A stretch of DNA of 64,000 bases from Chitinophaga sp. XS-30 (GTDB taxonomy: Bacteria; Bacteroidota; Bacteroidia; Chitinophagales; Chitinophagaceae), in contig NZ_CP043006.1 of NCBI RefSeq assembly GCF_008086345.1, positions 1,796,032 through 1,860,031 on the forward strand. The letters run 5' to 3'. Under the pieces are notes generated by a model, which saw nothing but the letters and a program-made list of their open reading frames with translations, ran no database searches and was not told the DNA's origin. Below are positions 51,545-60,587 of this stretch, piece by piece. Position 1 is the stretch's first letter. Every line of letters begins with the position of its first letter. Both the position numbers and the translations under genes were made by a program.

Positions 51545-52887
51545 TCAGATAGCAGCGTCCTGCTGCACAGAGTAGTATTTCAGTTCGATGAGATTATTAG
51601 GCATGCTTTTCCGGTTCCATTTGTGATGGATAGCCAGCGCCGCGCCCATTGCGGTGGCCTGTGCCATAGAGGCGGCATACACTTCGATATCAGGGAACAG
51701 CATAGCCAGCATGTTCATGTAGATCGCATTTTTCCCGAATCCTCCATCCACAAAGATCCTCTTCACGGTCACACCTTTCAGCACCAGGCCGGTAGCATGC
51801 TGCTGCTTTACGGCAAGGTCATACACGAGTTGATGGTAAGCAGCGGTATCGGAGGTAAAACCGGTCAGGTCACGGTCCGCGAAATTCCCGGCTGGCAGAA
51901 GAGGTATGGAGGCATCGTAATCCATGCTGCGGTAGCGCATGGCCGGCTGACGGAAAAATTCCGATATCCTTTTGACCTGCTGTTCATGCTCGTAACCGGC
52001 GAACAGGCGCGATGCCTTGACCGGTTTGCCCTGGAAGGTCATGTAGCAAAGGCAGTCCTGCTCCAGCTCCGCTGCCGTCAATGGTGTATCGTTAAACGGA
52101 TTGAGGCTGATGCTCCAGGTGCCGGTGGACAGCAGCACAAACGGTTCATGAAAATTTACGAGATAGGGGATCAGCGCCGCAGAGCTGTCGTGCAGCCCGG
52201 TGCCAACGTGGTAGTTGTTCCCGGGAAACGCAGCCGGCAGCACATCAGTAGAGGCCATCACAGGCGCCAGTTTGGCGGACAGCCCTTCCTGCTCTACCCA
52301 GTCGTGATACCGGTTATTACGGAAGTCCCACAGATTGGTGTGGCAGCCGATGCTCGTGATGTCTGAGCAGGGCACGCCGGTGAGCAGATTAACTCATGTA
52401 TTGCGGCAGGTGCAAAGCATACCGCATGGATGCGAAAACATCGGGGCGTTCGTGCTTCAGGCGATAGAGTTGCATGCCGGAGTTGAGGCTTTCCAGCACC
52501 GGAGATGCCGTTTGCAGGGAAAACTGCGCTTCCCCGCCATATTTTTTGTAGAACTGCTGCTTCAGCGGCGCAGGATAGGGCTTGAGATAGTTGTACAGCG
52601 GCGTGAGCGGATGCCCTTGTTCATTGATATATACCAGGCTGGCGCCGTAAGTGGAAAAGTTGATCGCTTTTACCTCGATGTCTTTCCGTTTGAAGACTTC
52701 CAGCAGGGAATCGAAGACGGAAAGCCGCAGGCTTTCCAGGTTCTCGCATGGATCGCCGTCTTCATCCCGTTGTTTCGGTGAACCGGGCGGTCCTTTCAAA
52801 CACGATCCGGTACTGTTCATCGAATAAAAACAGCTTTTTGTTGGTCTTGCCAACATCAAATATCACAATGACGGGTGTTTTGCTCAT
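51545..52887 (-). pseudogene. rhaK: FGGY rhamnulokinase-type gene with two frameshifts
   Basis: Three frame pieces read as one FGGY-family sugar kinase. The start (52887, MSKTPVIVIFDVGKTNKK…) runs to a stop just after …RFTETTG. The next piece reads DEDGDPCENLESLRLSVFDSLLEVF… to …ALHLPQYMS. The third continues …PCSDITSIGCHTNLW…, with GTGLHDSSAALIPYL, LLSTGTWSISLNPF and DGGFGKNAIYMNMLA. Removing one G at 52766-52768 and one T:A pair near 52389-52391 restores a continuous protein. The place in the operon (after RhaI and RhaM) fits the rhamnulokinase step. The insertions lie in runs of only two or three bases, which favours true decay over sequencing error but does not prove it. Confidence 0.85.
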
Positions 52888-52956
52888 TTCTGCATATTAC
52901 GGACCTGCGGCGGCGGACAGTCTTGCTCTCCACCGCTGCTGGCCCTCCTTTTCTTC

Positions 52957-54231
52957 CTACAATCCGGTAGCCACCGTTTTTGATCCTCTTTCTTTGATGA
53001 GTTTTTCTCTTACTTTCTCTGCGCGGTAAACGCCGAGCGGGCTTAATGCGCCGCCGGAGCGCAGTCTTGATTCCGCCACCAGCGCCCGCACATCCGTGCG
53101 GAAGGCCTGTTGCAGCACTTCCTGCGCTGTTACCACATCGTTGTTCTGCTGCGCTTCCACCAGTTTTTTGCGGTCTGTCAGCAGGGCCTGTGCGTAGGTG
53201 ATCATGATCGCTTCTACAGATTGCAGCAGGTCTTCCAGCGGGTCTTTTACGTTGTGGGAAGCATCTATCATCCAGCCCAGGTCGGTGGCATGGTTCATAC
53301 CGCGGCTGTCCATCCCCTCCACCAGTTCGTTAAAGATCAGGAAAAGCTGATAAGGCTTGATGCTGCCAACCGTGAGGTCGTCATCACCGTATTTGGAATC
53401 ATTGAAATGGAAGCCGCCGAGTTTCCCTTCCATCAGCAGCAGCGCCACGATCTGTTCTATGTTGGCATTCGGGAGATGATGCCCGAGGTCTACCAGTGTA
53501 TAAGCTTTAGGACCGAGTTTGCCGGCATACAGGAGGGATTGCCCCCAATCGCCTACGGTAGTGGAATAGAAATTGGGCTCAAAGGCCTTGTATTCCACGA
53601 ACATCTTCCAGTTATCCGGTAGAGCAGCGTATATCTCCTGCAGGCCATTCAGCGTATGCTGGAACGCTTTGCGGAAATTCAGCTGCCCGGGAAAGCAGGA
53701 GCCGTCTGACAGCCATACGGTCAGCGACTCGGAACCGAGCTCGATGCCATGCCGGATCACTTCAATATTATGGTCGATCGCCTGCTGGCGAACGCCTTTA
53801 TCCACATGCTGGAGGGAGCCGAATTTATAGCTCAGCGCCTGGCCGGGCTGGTCCTGGAAGGTATTGGAATTCATGGCATCGAAGCGCAGGCCGTGCTGCG
53901 CCGCCAGTGCCTTGATATTGGACGGATTGGAAGGGATGTCCCAGGGGATGTGGAGCGATATTGCACCGCTGGACTGGTTCAGGCGGTGCAGCAAACCGAT
54001 GTCTTCGATCTTTTCTTCCAGGTTGCGCGGTTCGCCGCCTGCGGGGAAACGTCCGAAACGTGTGCCTCCTGTGCCGAGCGCCCAGCTGGGGATCGCCACC
54101 TGAAAGGCCGCGAGCTTTTCCAGGATGCCATCCACCCCGTCCACTTCTCCTGAAATATAGGAAAATGCCCGCTGATGCGCTGCCATCCGGGTCTGGTTAT
54201 GTTCTTCTATCCGGTATTTTTCCAGTTGCAT
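52957..54231 (-). CDS. rhaI: L-rhamnose isomerase
   Basis: A 424-residue cytoplasmic TIM-barrel isomerase of the Pseudomonas-type RhaI family. Metal and substrate blocks are visible: VEYKAFEPNFYSTTVGDWG, YTLVDLGHHLPNANIEQ and GGFHFNDSKYGDDDL, with the early WALGTGGTRFGRFP. It converts L-rhamnose to L-rhamnulose with a divalent metal. It is fourth in the minus-strand rhamnose operon, 10 bases after rhaM and 69 before the broken kinase. Confidence 0.93.
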   Translation of the reverse strand: MQLEKYRIEEHNQTRMAAHQRAFSYISGEVDGVDGILEKLAAFQVAIPSWALGTGGTRFGRFPAGGEPRNLEEKIEDIGLLHRLNQSSGAISLHIPWDIPSNPSNIKALAAQHGLRFDAMNSNTFQDQPGQALSYKFGSLQHVDKGVRQQAIDHNIEVIRHGIELGSESLTVWLSDGSCFPGQLNFRKAFQHTLNGLQEIYAALPDNWKMFVEYKAFEPNFYSTTVGDWGQSLLYAGKLGPKAYTLVDLGHHLPNANIEQIVALLLMEGKLGGFHFNDSKYGDDDLTVGSIKPYQLFLIFNELVEGMDSRGMNHATDLGWMIDASHNVKDPLEDLLQSVEAIMITYAQALLTDRKKLVEAQQNNDVVTAQEVLQQAFRTDVRALVAESRLRSGGALSPLGVYRAEKVREKLIKERGSKTVATGL

Positions 54232-54241
54232 AACGTGTTTT

Positions 54242-54556
54242 TTACTGCATATAAAATACTTCTTTTAATGGAAACGTCACAGGAGAATTATCCGGGTGAC
54301 AGTCCATAAGGCCGCTCATATATTCCCACCAACGCTGCATCACCGGTTGTTTGGGCAGTTCGTCCAAAGCAGCCGGGTCATCTATCGAAAGGGAAGCGAA
54401 AAGCGACAACGTTTCTTCATCCAGGAAGATCACATAGTCCCGGATGCCGGCAGACTTAAGCAGGGCTTCCAGTTCCGGCCACAATTCATCGTGACGCTTT
54501 TTGTATTCCGCTTCAAATCCTTTCTTCAGTTTCATTTTGAATCCAACACGTTGCAT
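54242..54556 (-). CDS. rhaM: L-rhamnose mutarotase
   Basis: A 104-residue protein, started at Met54556 (MQRVGFKMKLKKGFEAEYKK). The longer frame would run back into the aldolase gene. The catalytic-type block RHDELWPELEALLKSAGIRDY and the late RWWEYM…DCHP fit RhaM, which interconverts the alpha and beta anomers of L-rhamnose. It lies 11 bases after the aldolase-dehydrogenase gene and 10 before rhaI, typical of a tight operon. Confidence 0.92.
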   Translation of the reverse strand: MQRVGFKMKLKKGFEAEYKKRHDELWPELEALLKSAGIRDYVIFLDEETLSLFASLSIDDPAALDELPKQPVMQRWWEYMSGLMDCHPDNSPVTFPLKEVFYMQ

Positions 54557-54567
54557 GGGATGAGCTT

Positions 54568-56694
54568 TTATCTTACAAATGCCATGGCTACGCCGCCGTC
54601 CACATTCAGCACATTGCCGGTAGCCTTGTTGAGCAGCCCGCTTACAAAAGCAAAACAAGCGTTGGCAATATCTTCCGGCAGAATGATCTCGTTCAGCAAC
54701 GTTCGTTTGGCATAGAATGCCGGCAGCTCTTCCACTTTTACGCCGTATGCTTTGGCCCTTCCTTCCGCCCATGCGCCTGCCCAGATCTTGCTGTCGGATA
54801 TCACGGCATCGGGGTTCACCACGTTAACGCGTATATGATCTTTCCCCAGTTCCGCGGCGTTCAGCCTGCTGAGGTGCAACTGTGCTGCCTTGGCGGAACC
54901 GTAGCCGGCGTTATTGGGACCGGATACCAGTGCATTCTTGCTGACGATGTTCAATACATCACCGCCGGTGCCCTGCTTGCGCATGATATTCACACCAGCC
55001 TGTGTGGTCAGGAACTGCCCTTTTACCAGTACATCATACAGCAGGTCCCAGTCCTGTTCGGAATGTTCTTCCAGCGGTTTTGAAATGGAGAGGCCCGCGC
55101 AGTTCACGATGATATCCACGCCGCCAAAGGCCAGTGTTGCCGTATTGAAGGTTTTGCTGATGGTGTCCGCTGCGGTTACATCCAGCACATCCGCCGCAAA
55201 CACATCTTTACCGAATTGTTTGGTAAAATCAGCGATGGCGGTTTCCAGCCTTTGCTCGTCGTTGTCATTGATGACCACCACAGCGCCTTCCTGTGCGAAT
55301 TTCTGTGCGATAGCTTTGCCGATGCCTCCCGCGCTGCCGGTTACCAGCGCAATGCGGCCGGACAGTGCCTTGGGTTTGGGCATGCGTTGCAGCTTTGCTT
55401 CTTCCAGCAGCCAGTATTCGATATCAAAAGCTTCCTGCCGCGGCAGGGAAGTGTAGGAAGAGATCGCTTCCGCGCCCTTCATCACATTGATGGCATTGAT
55501 ATAGAATTCGGCTGCCACACGCGCCGTTTGTTTATCTTTTGCGAAGGTGAACATGCCCACACCGGGGTAGAGGATCACCACCGGGTTCGCATCGCGGATA
55601 GCCGGGCTGTTCGCATGTTTGCAGGTGTTGTAATACGCTGTGTACATCTGGCGGTAAGCCTCGAACAGCGGCGCGATCTTTTCCTTCACGGCGGCTACGT
55701 TACCGAGGTCTTCCGTGGGAGCGAGGTTCAGCACAAGCGGACTGATCTTGGTCCGAAGAAAGTGGTCGGGGCAACTGGTGCCCAGCGGCGCCAGCCTGTC
55801 CAGATCATTGGAATTGATAAATTCCAGTACCCTGTCATCATCCGTAAAATGCCCGATCATGCGGGTGTTGGAGGAGCAATATCCTCTCAGCACCGGTGCC
55901 AGTGCTGCCGCCTGGGATAACCGTTGCTCCTTTGGCAGGGCTGCGAGGCGTTCCCCGCCGAATGCTTTTTTGCCTTTGGTGTGCTCTTCCAGGTATTCCG
56001 CGCAGCGTTCGATCACTTCCAGGGTGTTGATATAGCTTTCATATGCCGTGTCACCCCAGGTGAAAAGGCCATGGGAGCCGAGCATGATGCCGCGGATGCC
56101 GGGGTTCTCATCCAGGCATTGCTTCAGTTGCAGGCCCAGGTCAAAGCCCGGCCGTTGCCAGTCCACCCACCCGATGCTACCGGAGAACAGCTCCTGTGTG
56201 ATCTTTTTCCCGTCTTTCGCCGCTGCGATGGCAATCGCCGCATCAGGATGCAGGTGATCGATATGCGCAAAGGGCAGAAAACCATGCAGTGGCGTATCTA
56301 TGGAAGGAGCCTTGGAATGAAGGTCATAAATACAGTGATTGAACAGCTCTACCATTTCATCTTCAAACTCGATGCCGCGGTAGATGTTCTTCAGGCTGCG
56401 GAGCCTGTCCACATACAACGCCGCCAGCCCGCTGCGTTTCAGCGTGCCGAGATCGCCGCCGGAGCCTTTTACCCACATCACTTCCGTGCTTTTTCCCGTC
56501 AACGGGTCGATAGCCTGTGCCTTGCAGGAAGTATTCCCGCCGCCATAATTCGTCAGGCGAAGGTCCGCCCCGAGAAGATTGGAGCGGTAGATCAGCAGGG
56601 CTACTTCATCACCCGCCATTTCAGCAGCTTTCGCATCATCCCACAGGTAACTGACGTGCCTGAACCGGGTCATTGTGCTGTTATTTTTCGACAT
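54568..56694 (-). CDS. rhaEW: bifunctional rhamnulose-1-phosphate aldolase / L-lactaldehyde dehydrogenase
   Basis: A 708-residue two-domain enzyme. The N-terminal ~430 residues are a class II aldolase (GNTSCKAQAIDPLTGKSTEVMWVKGSGGDLG-type entry, HIDHLHPDAAIA and GSHGLFTWG with zinc-ligand-type histidines). The C-terminal ~260 are an SDR (VTGSAGGIGKAIAQ, NCAG, YGSAKAAQ). The fusion is the one known from B. subtilis YuxG-type proteins: it splits L-rhamnulose-1-phosphate into dihydroxyacetone phosphate and L-lactaldehyde and oxidises the latter to lactate. It lies between rhaT and rhaM. Confidence 0.92.
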   Translation of the reverse strand: MSKNNSTMTRFRHVSYLWDDAKAAEMAGDEVALLIYRSNLLGADLRLTNYGGGNTSCKAQAIDPLTGKSTEVMWVKGSGGDLGTLKRSGLAALYVDRLRSLKNIYRGIEFEDEMVELFNHCIYDLHSKAPSIDTPLHGFLPFAHIDHLHPDAAIAIAAAKDGKKITQELFSGSIGWVDWQRPGFDLGLQLKQCLDENPGIRGIMLGSHGLFTWGDTAYESYINTLEVIERCAEYLEEHTKGKKAFGGERLAALPKEQRLSQAAALAPVLRGYCSSNTRMIGHFTDDDRVLEFINSNDLDRLAPLGTSCPDHFLRTKISPLVLNLAPTEDLGNVAAVKEKIAPLFEAYRQMYTAYYNTCKHANSPAIRDANPVVILYPGVGMFTFAKDKQTARVAAEFYINAINVMKGAEAISSYTSLPRQEAFDIEYWLLEEAKLQRMPKPKALSGRIALVTGSAGGIGKAIAQKFAQEGAVVVINDNDEQRLETAIADFTKQFGKDVFAADVLDVTAADTISKTFNTATLAFGGVDIIVNCAGLSISKPLEEHSEQDWDLLYDVLVKGQFLTTQAGVNIMRKQGTGGDVLNIVSKNALVSGPNNAGYGSAKAAQLHLSRLNAAELGKDHIRVNVVNPDAVISDSKIWAGAWAEGRAKAYGVKVEELPAFYAKRTLLNEIILPEDIANACFAFVSGLLNKATGNVLNVDGGVAMAFVR

Positions 56695-56718
56695 AAACTT
56701 TGTTTTATATAGCGCGTA

Positions 56719-57768
56719 TTATAATGAGTTACCGTATCCCACCAGTACTACAGACAAAATGATCGTGGCAATACCGATGAGGAAAGTGGCAAAAGTTTTC
56801 CGGCTGACGCCTTTCCATTCCTTCAGTGTCAGCCCCCACATGCTGGAAATAAGGATGATGAAGGCCATGTGCAATATCCAGGAGCTGGCGCCGTTGCCAA
56901 GCTTGCTTTCTCCCATGCCGTAGAAAAAGAACTGCAGGAACCAGGTAGTGCCGGCCAGTGCGGAGAAAAAGTAATTGCTGGCCAGCGGCGTCTTGCGGTT
57001 CGTATAGTCCCCGAAGCTTTTGTTCTTCGCGTTGAGTACCATGCACCAGATGAAATTCGTCGTCAGCCCGCCGAGCATGATGATCACAAAGATCACGTTG
57101 TTTTTGAACAGGGGATTGGCGTCGTTGGCTACTGCCGCTTGCCCCATCGGTTCGCCGGCGGAGATGGCAAAGCTCATGCAGGCGCTGAGGATACCTGAAA
57201 CGATGGCTACCGTCAGCCCCTTTTTCAGGTCGAATTCCTTGATACTTTCTTTCTGCTTCTCTTTTGACAGCTCTTTTTCCTTGAACATGCCCGCTTTTCC
57301 GCTGATGGCGATGCCCACGAGGCAGACGATCACGCCCAGCAATACGAACACACCGCTGCCGGTCCGCAGCATGGCGGAAAAATTATCGGTGCTGTCCGTA
57401 AAGAACTCTTTATACAGCGGTGGGATCAGCGCTCCGAAGGCGGAGCAGAAACCCAGCGCCACGGCCATTCCGAGAGACATGCCGAGATACCGCATGGACA
57501 GGCCGAAGGTCAATCCCCCGATACCCCAGAGCACCCCCAGGAAATAGGTCCAGAATAAAGTCATGAAAGGCGTGCCGGCGATGATGTCCATAAACCCGGG
57601 CACCGTCAGCCAGGCCGCAATGAACGGAACAAACAGCCAGGAGAATATCCCGCCTGTGATCCAATAACTCTCCCAGTTCCAGCCTTTTACTTTTTTATAG
57701 GGAATGTAAAAACTACCGGAGGCGAAACCGCCAATAAAATGAAACAGAATACCGAGAATAACTTGCAT
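56719..57768 (-). CDS. rhaT: L-rhamnose:proton symporter
   Basis: A 349-residue inner-membrane protein with about ten helices. The N-terminus (MQVILGILFHFIGGFASGSFYIPYKKVKGWNWESYW) and the mid-protein GLSMRYLGMSLGMAVALGFCSAFG are characteristic of RhaT. It imports L-rhamnose with protons. It is the first gene of the minus-strand operon, divergent from the GntR-type regulator with 140 bases between the start codons, and lies 24 bases before the aldolase-dehydrogenase gene. Confidence 0.93.
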   Translation of the reverse strand: MQVILGILFHFIGGFASGSFYIPYKKVKGWNWESYWITGGIFSWLFVPFIAAWLTVPGFMDIIAGTPFMTLFWTYFLGVLWGIGGLTFGLSMRYLGMSLGMAVALGFCSAFGALIPPLYKEFFTDSTDNFSAMLRTGSGVFVLLGVIVCLVGIAISGKAGMFKEKELSKEKQKESIKEFDLKKGLTVAIVSGILSACMSFAISAGEPMGQAAVANDANPLFKNNVIFVIIMLGGLTTNFIWCMVLNAKNKSFGDYTNRKTPLASNYFFSALAGTTWFLQFFFYGMGESKLGNGASSWILHMAFIILISSMWGLTLKEWKGVSRKTFATFLIGIATIILSVVLVGYGNSL

Positions 57769-57820
57769 TGTGGAATATTAATGGCTAATAAGCGCAATTT
57801 TTTTAAAATTAATGGAAAGC

Positions 57821-57860
57821 GGTACGACAACTGTCATGCACTGTCATGCCTGTTGTTACG
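57821..57860. promoter_or_regulatory. candidate RhaR operator in the divergent region
   Basis: Two perfect CTGTCATGC copies at 57831-57839 and 57841-57849 are flanked by the inverted arms ACAAC (57827-57831) and GTTGT (57852-57856). Outside these, imperfect GCGGTA/TACGC arms extend the symmetry. It lies between rhaT and the GntR-type regulator. Confidence 0.45.
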
Positions 57861-57908
57861 CTTGTAATGATTAATTTTAGTATCTTGTCCGGCGAGAGAC
57901 TGATACCC

Positions 57909-58940
57909 ATGAAGCAACATCCTATCTTCAAATATCTGTTTATTGACGACTTCTCCGCCACGCCGAAATACTATCAGCTGGCCAATTCCATTATCAAGGC
58001 CATTGCGGATGGCAAGGTAGGGGAAGATGATGTGCTGCCATCGATCAATGAGGTGAGTTATGTGTTCGAGATATCCCGGGATACGGCTGAAAAGGCCTAC
58101 AAATACCTGAAAGGCCTGGGTATCCTCGGGTCCGTTCCGGGAAAAGGGTACTTTGTAAAGAACACCCATCTTGGCCGTCAATATAAGATACTGCTGCTTT
58201 TCAATAAACTGAGCGAGCACAAGAAGATCATCTACGATTCTTTCGCCGCCCGGCTTGGGGAGCCGGGAAGCATTGACTTTTATATCTATAACAGTGATTT
58301 TGCCCTTTTTAAACGGCTGCTTTCCCAGAAGCTGGACGACTACACGCATGTGGTGATCCTGCCGCATTTCAGGGAACGCTGGGATAATGTGGATGAAGTG
58401 ATCAACAGTATCCCGAAAGAAAAACTGATCCTGCTGGACAAAAAGCTGAAAGGCGTAACCGGCGAATACGGGGCCGTGTACGAGAACTTTCAGAAAGATA
58501 TCTATGAAGCACTGGAGCAGGCAAAGGACAAATTGCAGAAGTATCAAAATATCAAGATCATCTTCCCGGAACATTCGTACTATCCTGACGAGATCCGCCA
58601 GGGATTTGAGCAATTCTGCCAGAACTATGCTTTTAACGGTCTTGTGGTAGGCAATATAGAATTGGACGATATAAAAAAAGGCGATGTATTCATCAATATC
58701 CGGGAGAACGATCTGGTCGTGCTGATCGAGAAGATCATTTCCCTGGGGCTGGTGATCGGGGAGGATGTAGGCATTATTACGTACAATGAAACACCCCTGA
58801 AAAAACTGATACTGAACGGGCTCACCACCATTTCCACAGATTTCAGGACCATGGGCGAAGTGGCTGCCCGCCTGATCCTCGAAAATTCCCGGGAGCAGAT
58901 CGAAGTTCCTTTTAATATCATTATGCGTCAATCCCTCTGA
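57909..58940 (+). CDS. GntR-family rhamnose regulator with LacI-like ligand domain
   Basis: A 343-residue regulator, started at Met57909 (MKQHPIFKYLFIDDFSATP). A GntR winged helix (about 20-80: YYQLANSIIKAIADGKVGEDDVLPSINEVSYVFEISRDTAEKAYKYLKGLGIL) is followed by a periplasmic-binding-protein-like effector domain (about 95-335: YKILLLFNKLSEHKKIIYDSF…, VVILPHFRERWDNVD, DVGIITYNETPLKKLILNGLTTISTDF). This type of protein controls rhamnose genes in Bacteroidota. It is divergent from rhaT and five bases before the acetylesterase gene. Confidence 0.9.
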   Translation: MKQHPIFKYLFIDDFSATPKYYQLANSIIKAIADGKVGEDDVLPSINEVSYVFEISRDTAEKAYKYLKGLGILGSVPGKGYFVKNTHLGRQYKILLLFNKLSEHKKIIYDSFAARLGEPGSIDFYIYNSDFALFKRLLSQKLDDYTHVVILPHFRERWDNVDEVINSIPKEKLILLDKKLKGVTGEYGAVYENFQKDIYEALEQAKDKLQKYQNIKIIFPEHSYYPDEIRQGFEQFCQNYAFNGLVVGNIELDDIKKGDVFINIRENDLVVLIEKIISLGLVIGEDVGIITYNETPLKKLILNGLTTISTDFRTMGEVAARLILENSREQIEVPFNIIMRQSL

Positions 58941-58945
58941 TCTTC

Positions 58946-60214
58946 ATGAGAAAAATCTTTCCCTTATTGCTGGCTTTCAATTTATTAGTGTCAATTTCAC
59001 ACGCACAAAAATTTCTCTTCAGCAAAGAGAAAGTCCCTTCGGGTGTTGTGCGCGTTACCCCTGATTCGCGCTATAATGACAAAGCCGGGTATGGTTTTGA
59101 AGCCGGTGTTGCATTAAAGGAGACCGATGGTGGTATTGGTGCGGACGGTCCTTTTTTCTTTTCGGTAAAACTGGCGGAAGGCAATTATAATATCCGGGCG
59201 GAAGTGGCTGCTGCTGCGGTAAGGGTGGAATGCCGGCGGATGATGGTGCAGGATACGGTAACCGGCCGGGTTGCATTTACCGTACACGTCAGGGATACCA
59301 TGATACGCGATGCTTCCGGCAAGGTGATCGGGACGGTGCGGATAAAACCCCGGGAGAAAAATTACCGTCATTGGGACAATTTACTCACCATTGAGTTCAA
59401 CGGCCGTTCACCCGCCATCCGTTCCCTCGGGATAACACCCGCAAGGGAGGCCGTCACCGTTTTTCTGGCCGGCAATTCCACAGTGGTGGACCAGGACAGG
59501 GAGCCATGGGCCGCCTGGGGGCAGATGATACCCGCGTTCTTTATACCCGGTAAAGTAGCTGTAGCCAACTATGCGGAAAGCGGGGAAGCGCTTTCTTCCT
59601 TTATCCGTGCCCGGCGGCTGGAAAAGATCATCAGCCTGATGCAACCGGGGGATTACCTGTTCATTGAATTCGGGCATAATGACCAGAAGCAGAAGGGATC
59701 AGGGGTCGGGCCGTTTACTTCCTACAAGCGGGACCTGCTGCACTTTATCCTGGAAACCCGCAAAAAGGGCGGCATCCCGGTACTGGTCACCTCCATGCAC
59801 CGCCGCAGCTTCGATACATCAGGCCGCATCATCAACACACTCGGCGATTACCCGGAAGCAGTGCGGCAGGTTGCCAGGGAACAGGATGTTGCGCTCATAG
59901 ACCTGAATGCCATGAGCAGAACATTATACGAAGCCTGGGGCGAAACGGCTTCCCTGAAAGCATTTGTGCATTATCCCGCCAATACTTTCCCCGGGCAGGC
60001 GCAGGCGCTGCAGGATAACACGCACTTCAGCACATACGGCGCCTGGCAGATCGCAAAATGCATCATCAAAGGTATCCGGGATAGCGGCTCCGGGCTGGCA
60101 GGTTTCCTGCGGGATGATATACAACCCTTCGACCCCGCGCATCCGGATGATATAACAACCTGGTACTGGCCCTTAAGCCCGTTAAAGCCCGCCAGAAAGC
60201 CGGATGGGAACTGA
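58946..60214 (+). CDS. rhamnogalacturonan acetylesterase-type SGNH hydrolase
   Basis: A 422-residue secreted esterase. A signal peptide (…LLVSISHAQ) and an N-terminal beta domain (about 25-165, galactose-binding-like) precede the SGNH hydrolase. Block I is VFLAGNSTVVD (Ser nucleophile in GNS), the oxyanion block is FIEFGHNDQK, and block V is DNTHFSTYGA with the Asp-x2-His pair. CE12-type enzymes of this style remove acetyl groups from rhamnogalacturonan. It follows the rhamnose regulator by five bases, linking the locus to pectin side-chain or backbone breakdown. Confidence 0.88.
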   Translation: MRKIFPLLLAFNLLVSISHAQKFLFSKEKVPSGVVRVTPDSRYNDKAGYGFEAGVALKETDGGIGADGPFFFSVKLAEGNYNIRAEVAAAAVRVECRRMMVQDTVTGRVAFTVHVRDTMIRDASGKVIGTVRIKPREKNYRHWDNLLTIEFNGRSPAIRSLGITPAREAVTVFLAGNSTVVDQDREPWAAWGQMIPAFFIPGKVAVANYAESGEALSSFIRARRLEKIISLMQPGDYLFIEFGHNDQKQKGSGVGPFTSYKRDLLHFILETRKKGGIPVLVTSMHRRSFDTSGRIINTLGDYPEAVRQVAREQDVALIDLNAMSRTLYEAWGETASLKAFVHYPANTFPGQAQALQDNTHFSTYGAWQIAKCIIKGIRDSGSGLAGFLRDDIQPFDPAHPDDITTWYWPLSPLKPARKPDGN

Positions 60215-60587
60215 ATTTAAGTGTCAATACGACAAATTCCTTATGGGCAGGACGGTTCAGGACGGTTAATCAATTTGAAAGGAATATTTTTATTCGGTGA
60301 TTGAAGATATCTGTCGGCATAAAGGCAGAGAACGAAGGGAGCAGGTTATGCTCCGGCTCAACCAGAATTTATTCAACAGTGAACAATGACAGTCTCCGCA
60401 CCTGATTGTGCGGCTAATTTCCAACGTTAGATCATTTCGGAAAGGCCATCCCTTGCCGGATTTAAAACTGATTACCATGAATACTCAAAAACTGATTCCA
60501 GGACATTCGCCAGCCGTATTCCTCACCCGGAAAACACATTCCCGGCCTTAGCGTTATTATTCGTTCAACAAACATTTACGATCCACG
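60215..60587 (+). other. 373-bp intergenic region with a 10-bp tandem repeat
   Basis: CAGGACGGTT is perfectly duplicated at 60248-60257 and 60258-60267. A -7-like TATTTTTA lies shortly after, but with no matching -33 box. No gene is visible. It probably contains the promoter of the fasciclin/SusC unit. Confidence 0.5.

Noticed and set aside
52389..52859. Two separate kinase genes instead of one broken gene
   Set aside because: The pieces are consecutive, non-overlapping parts of one FGGY protein, and single-base corrections join them exactly.
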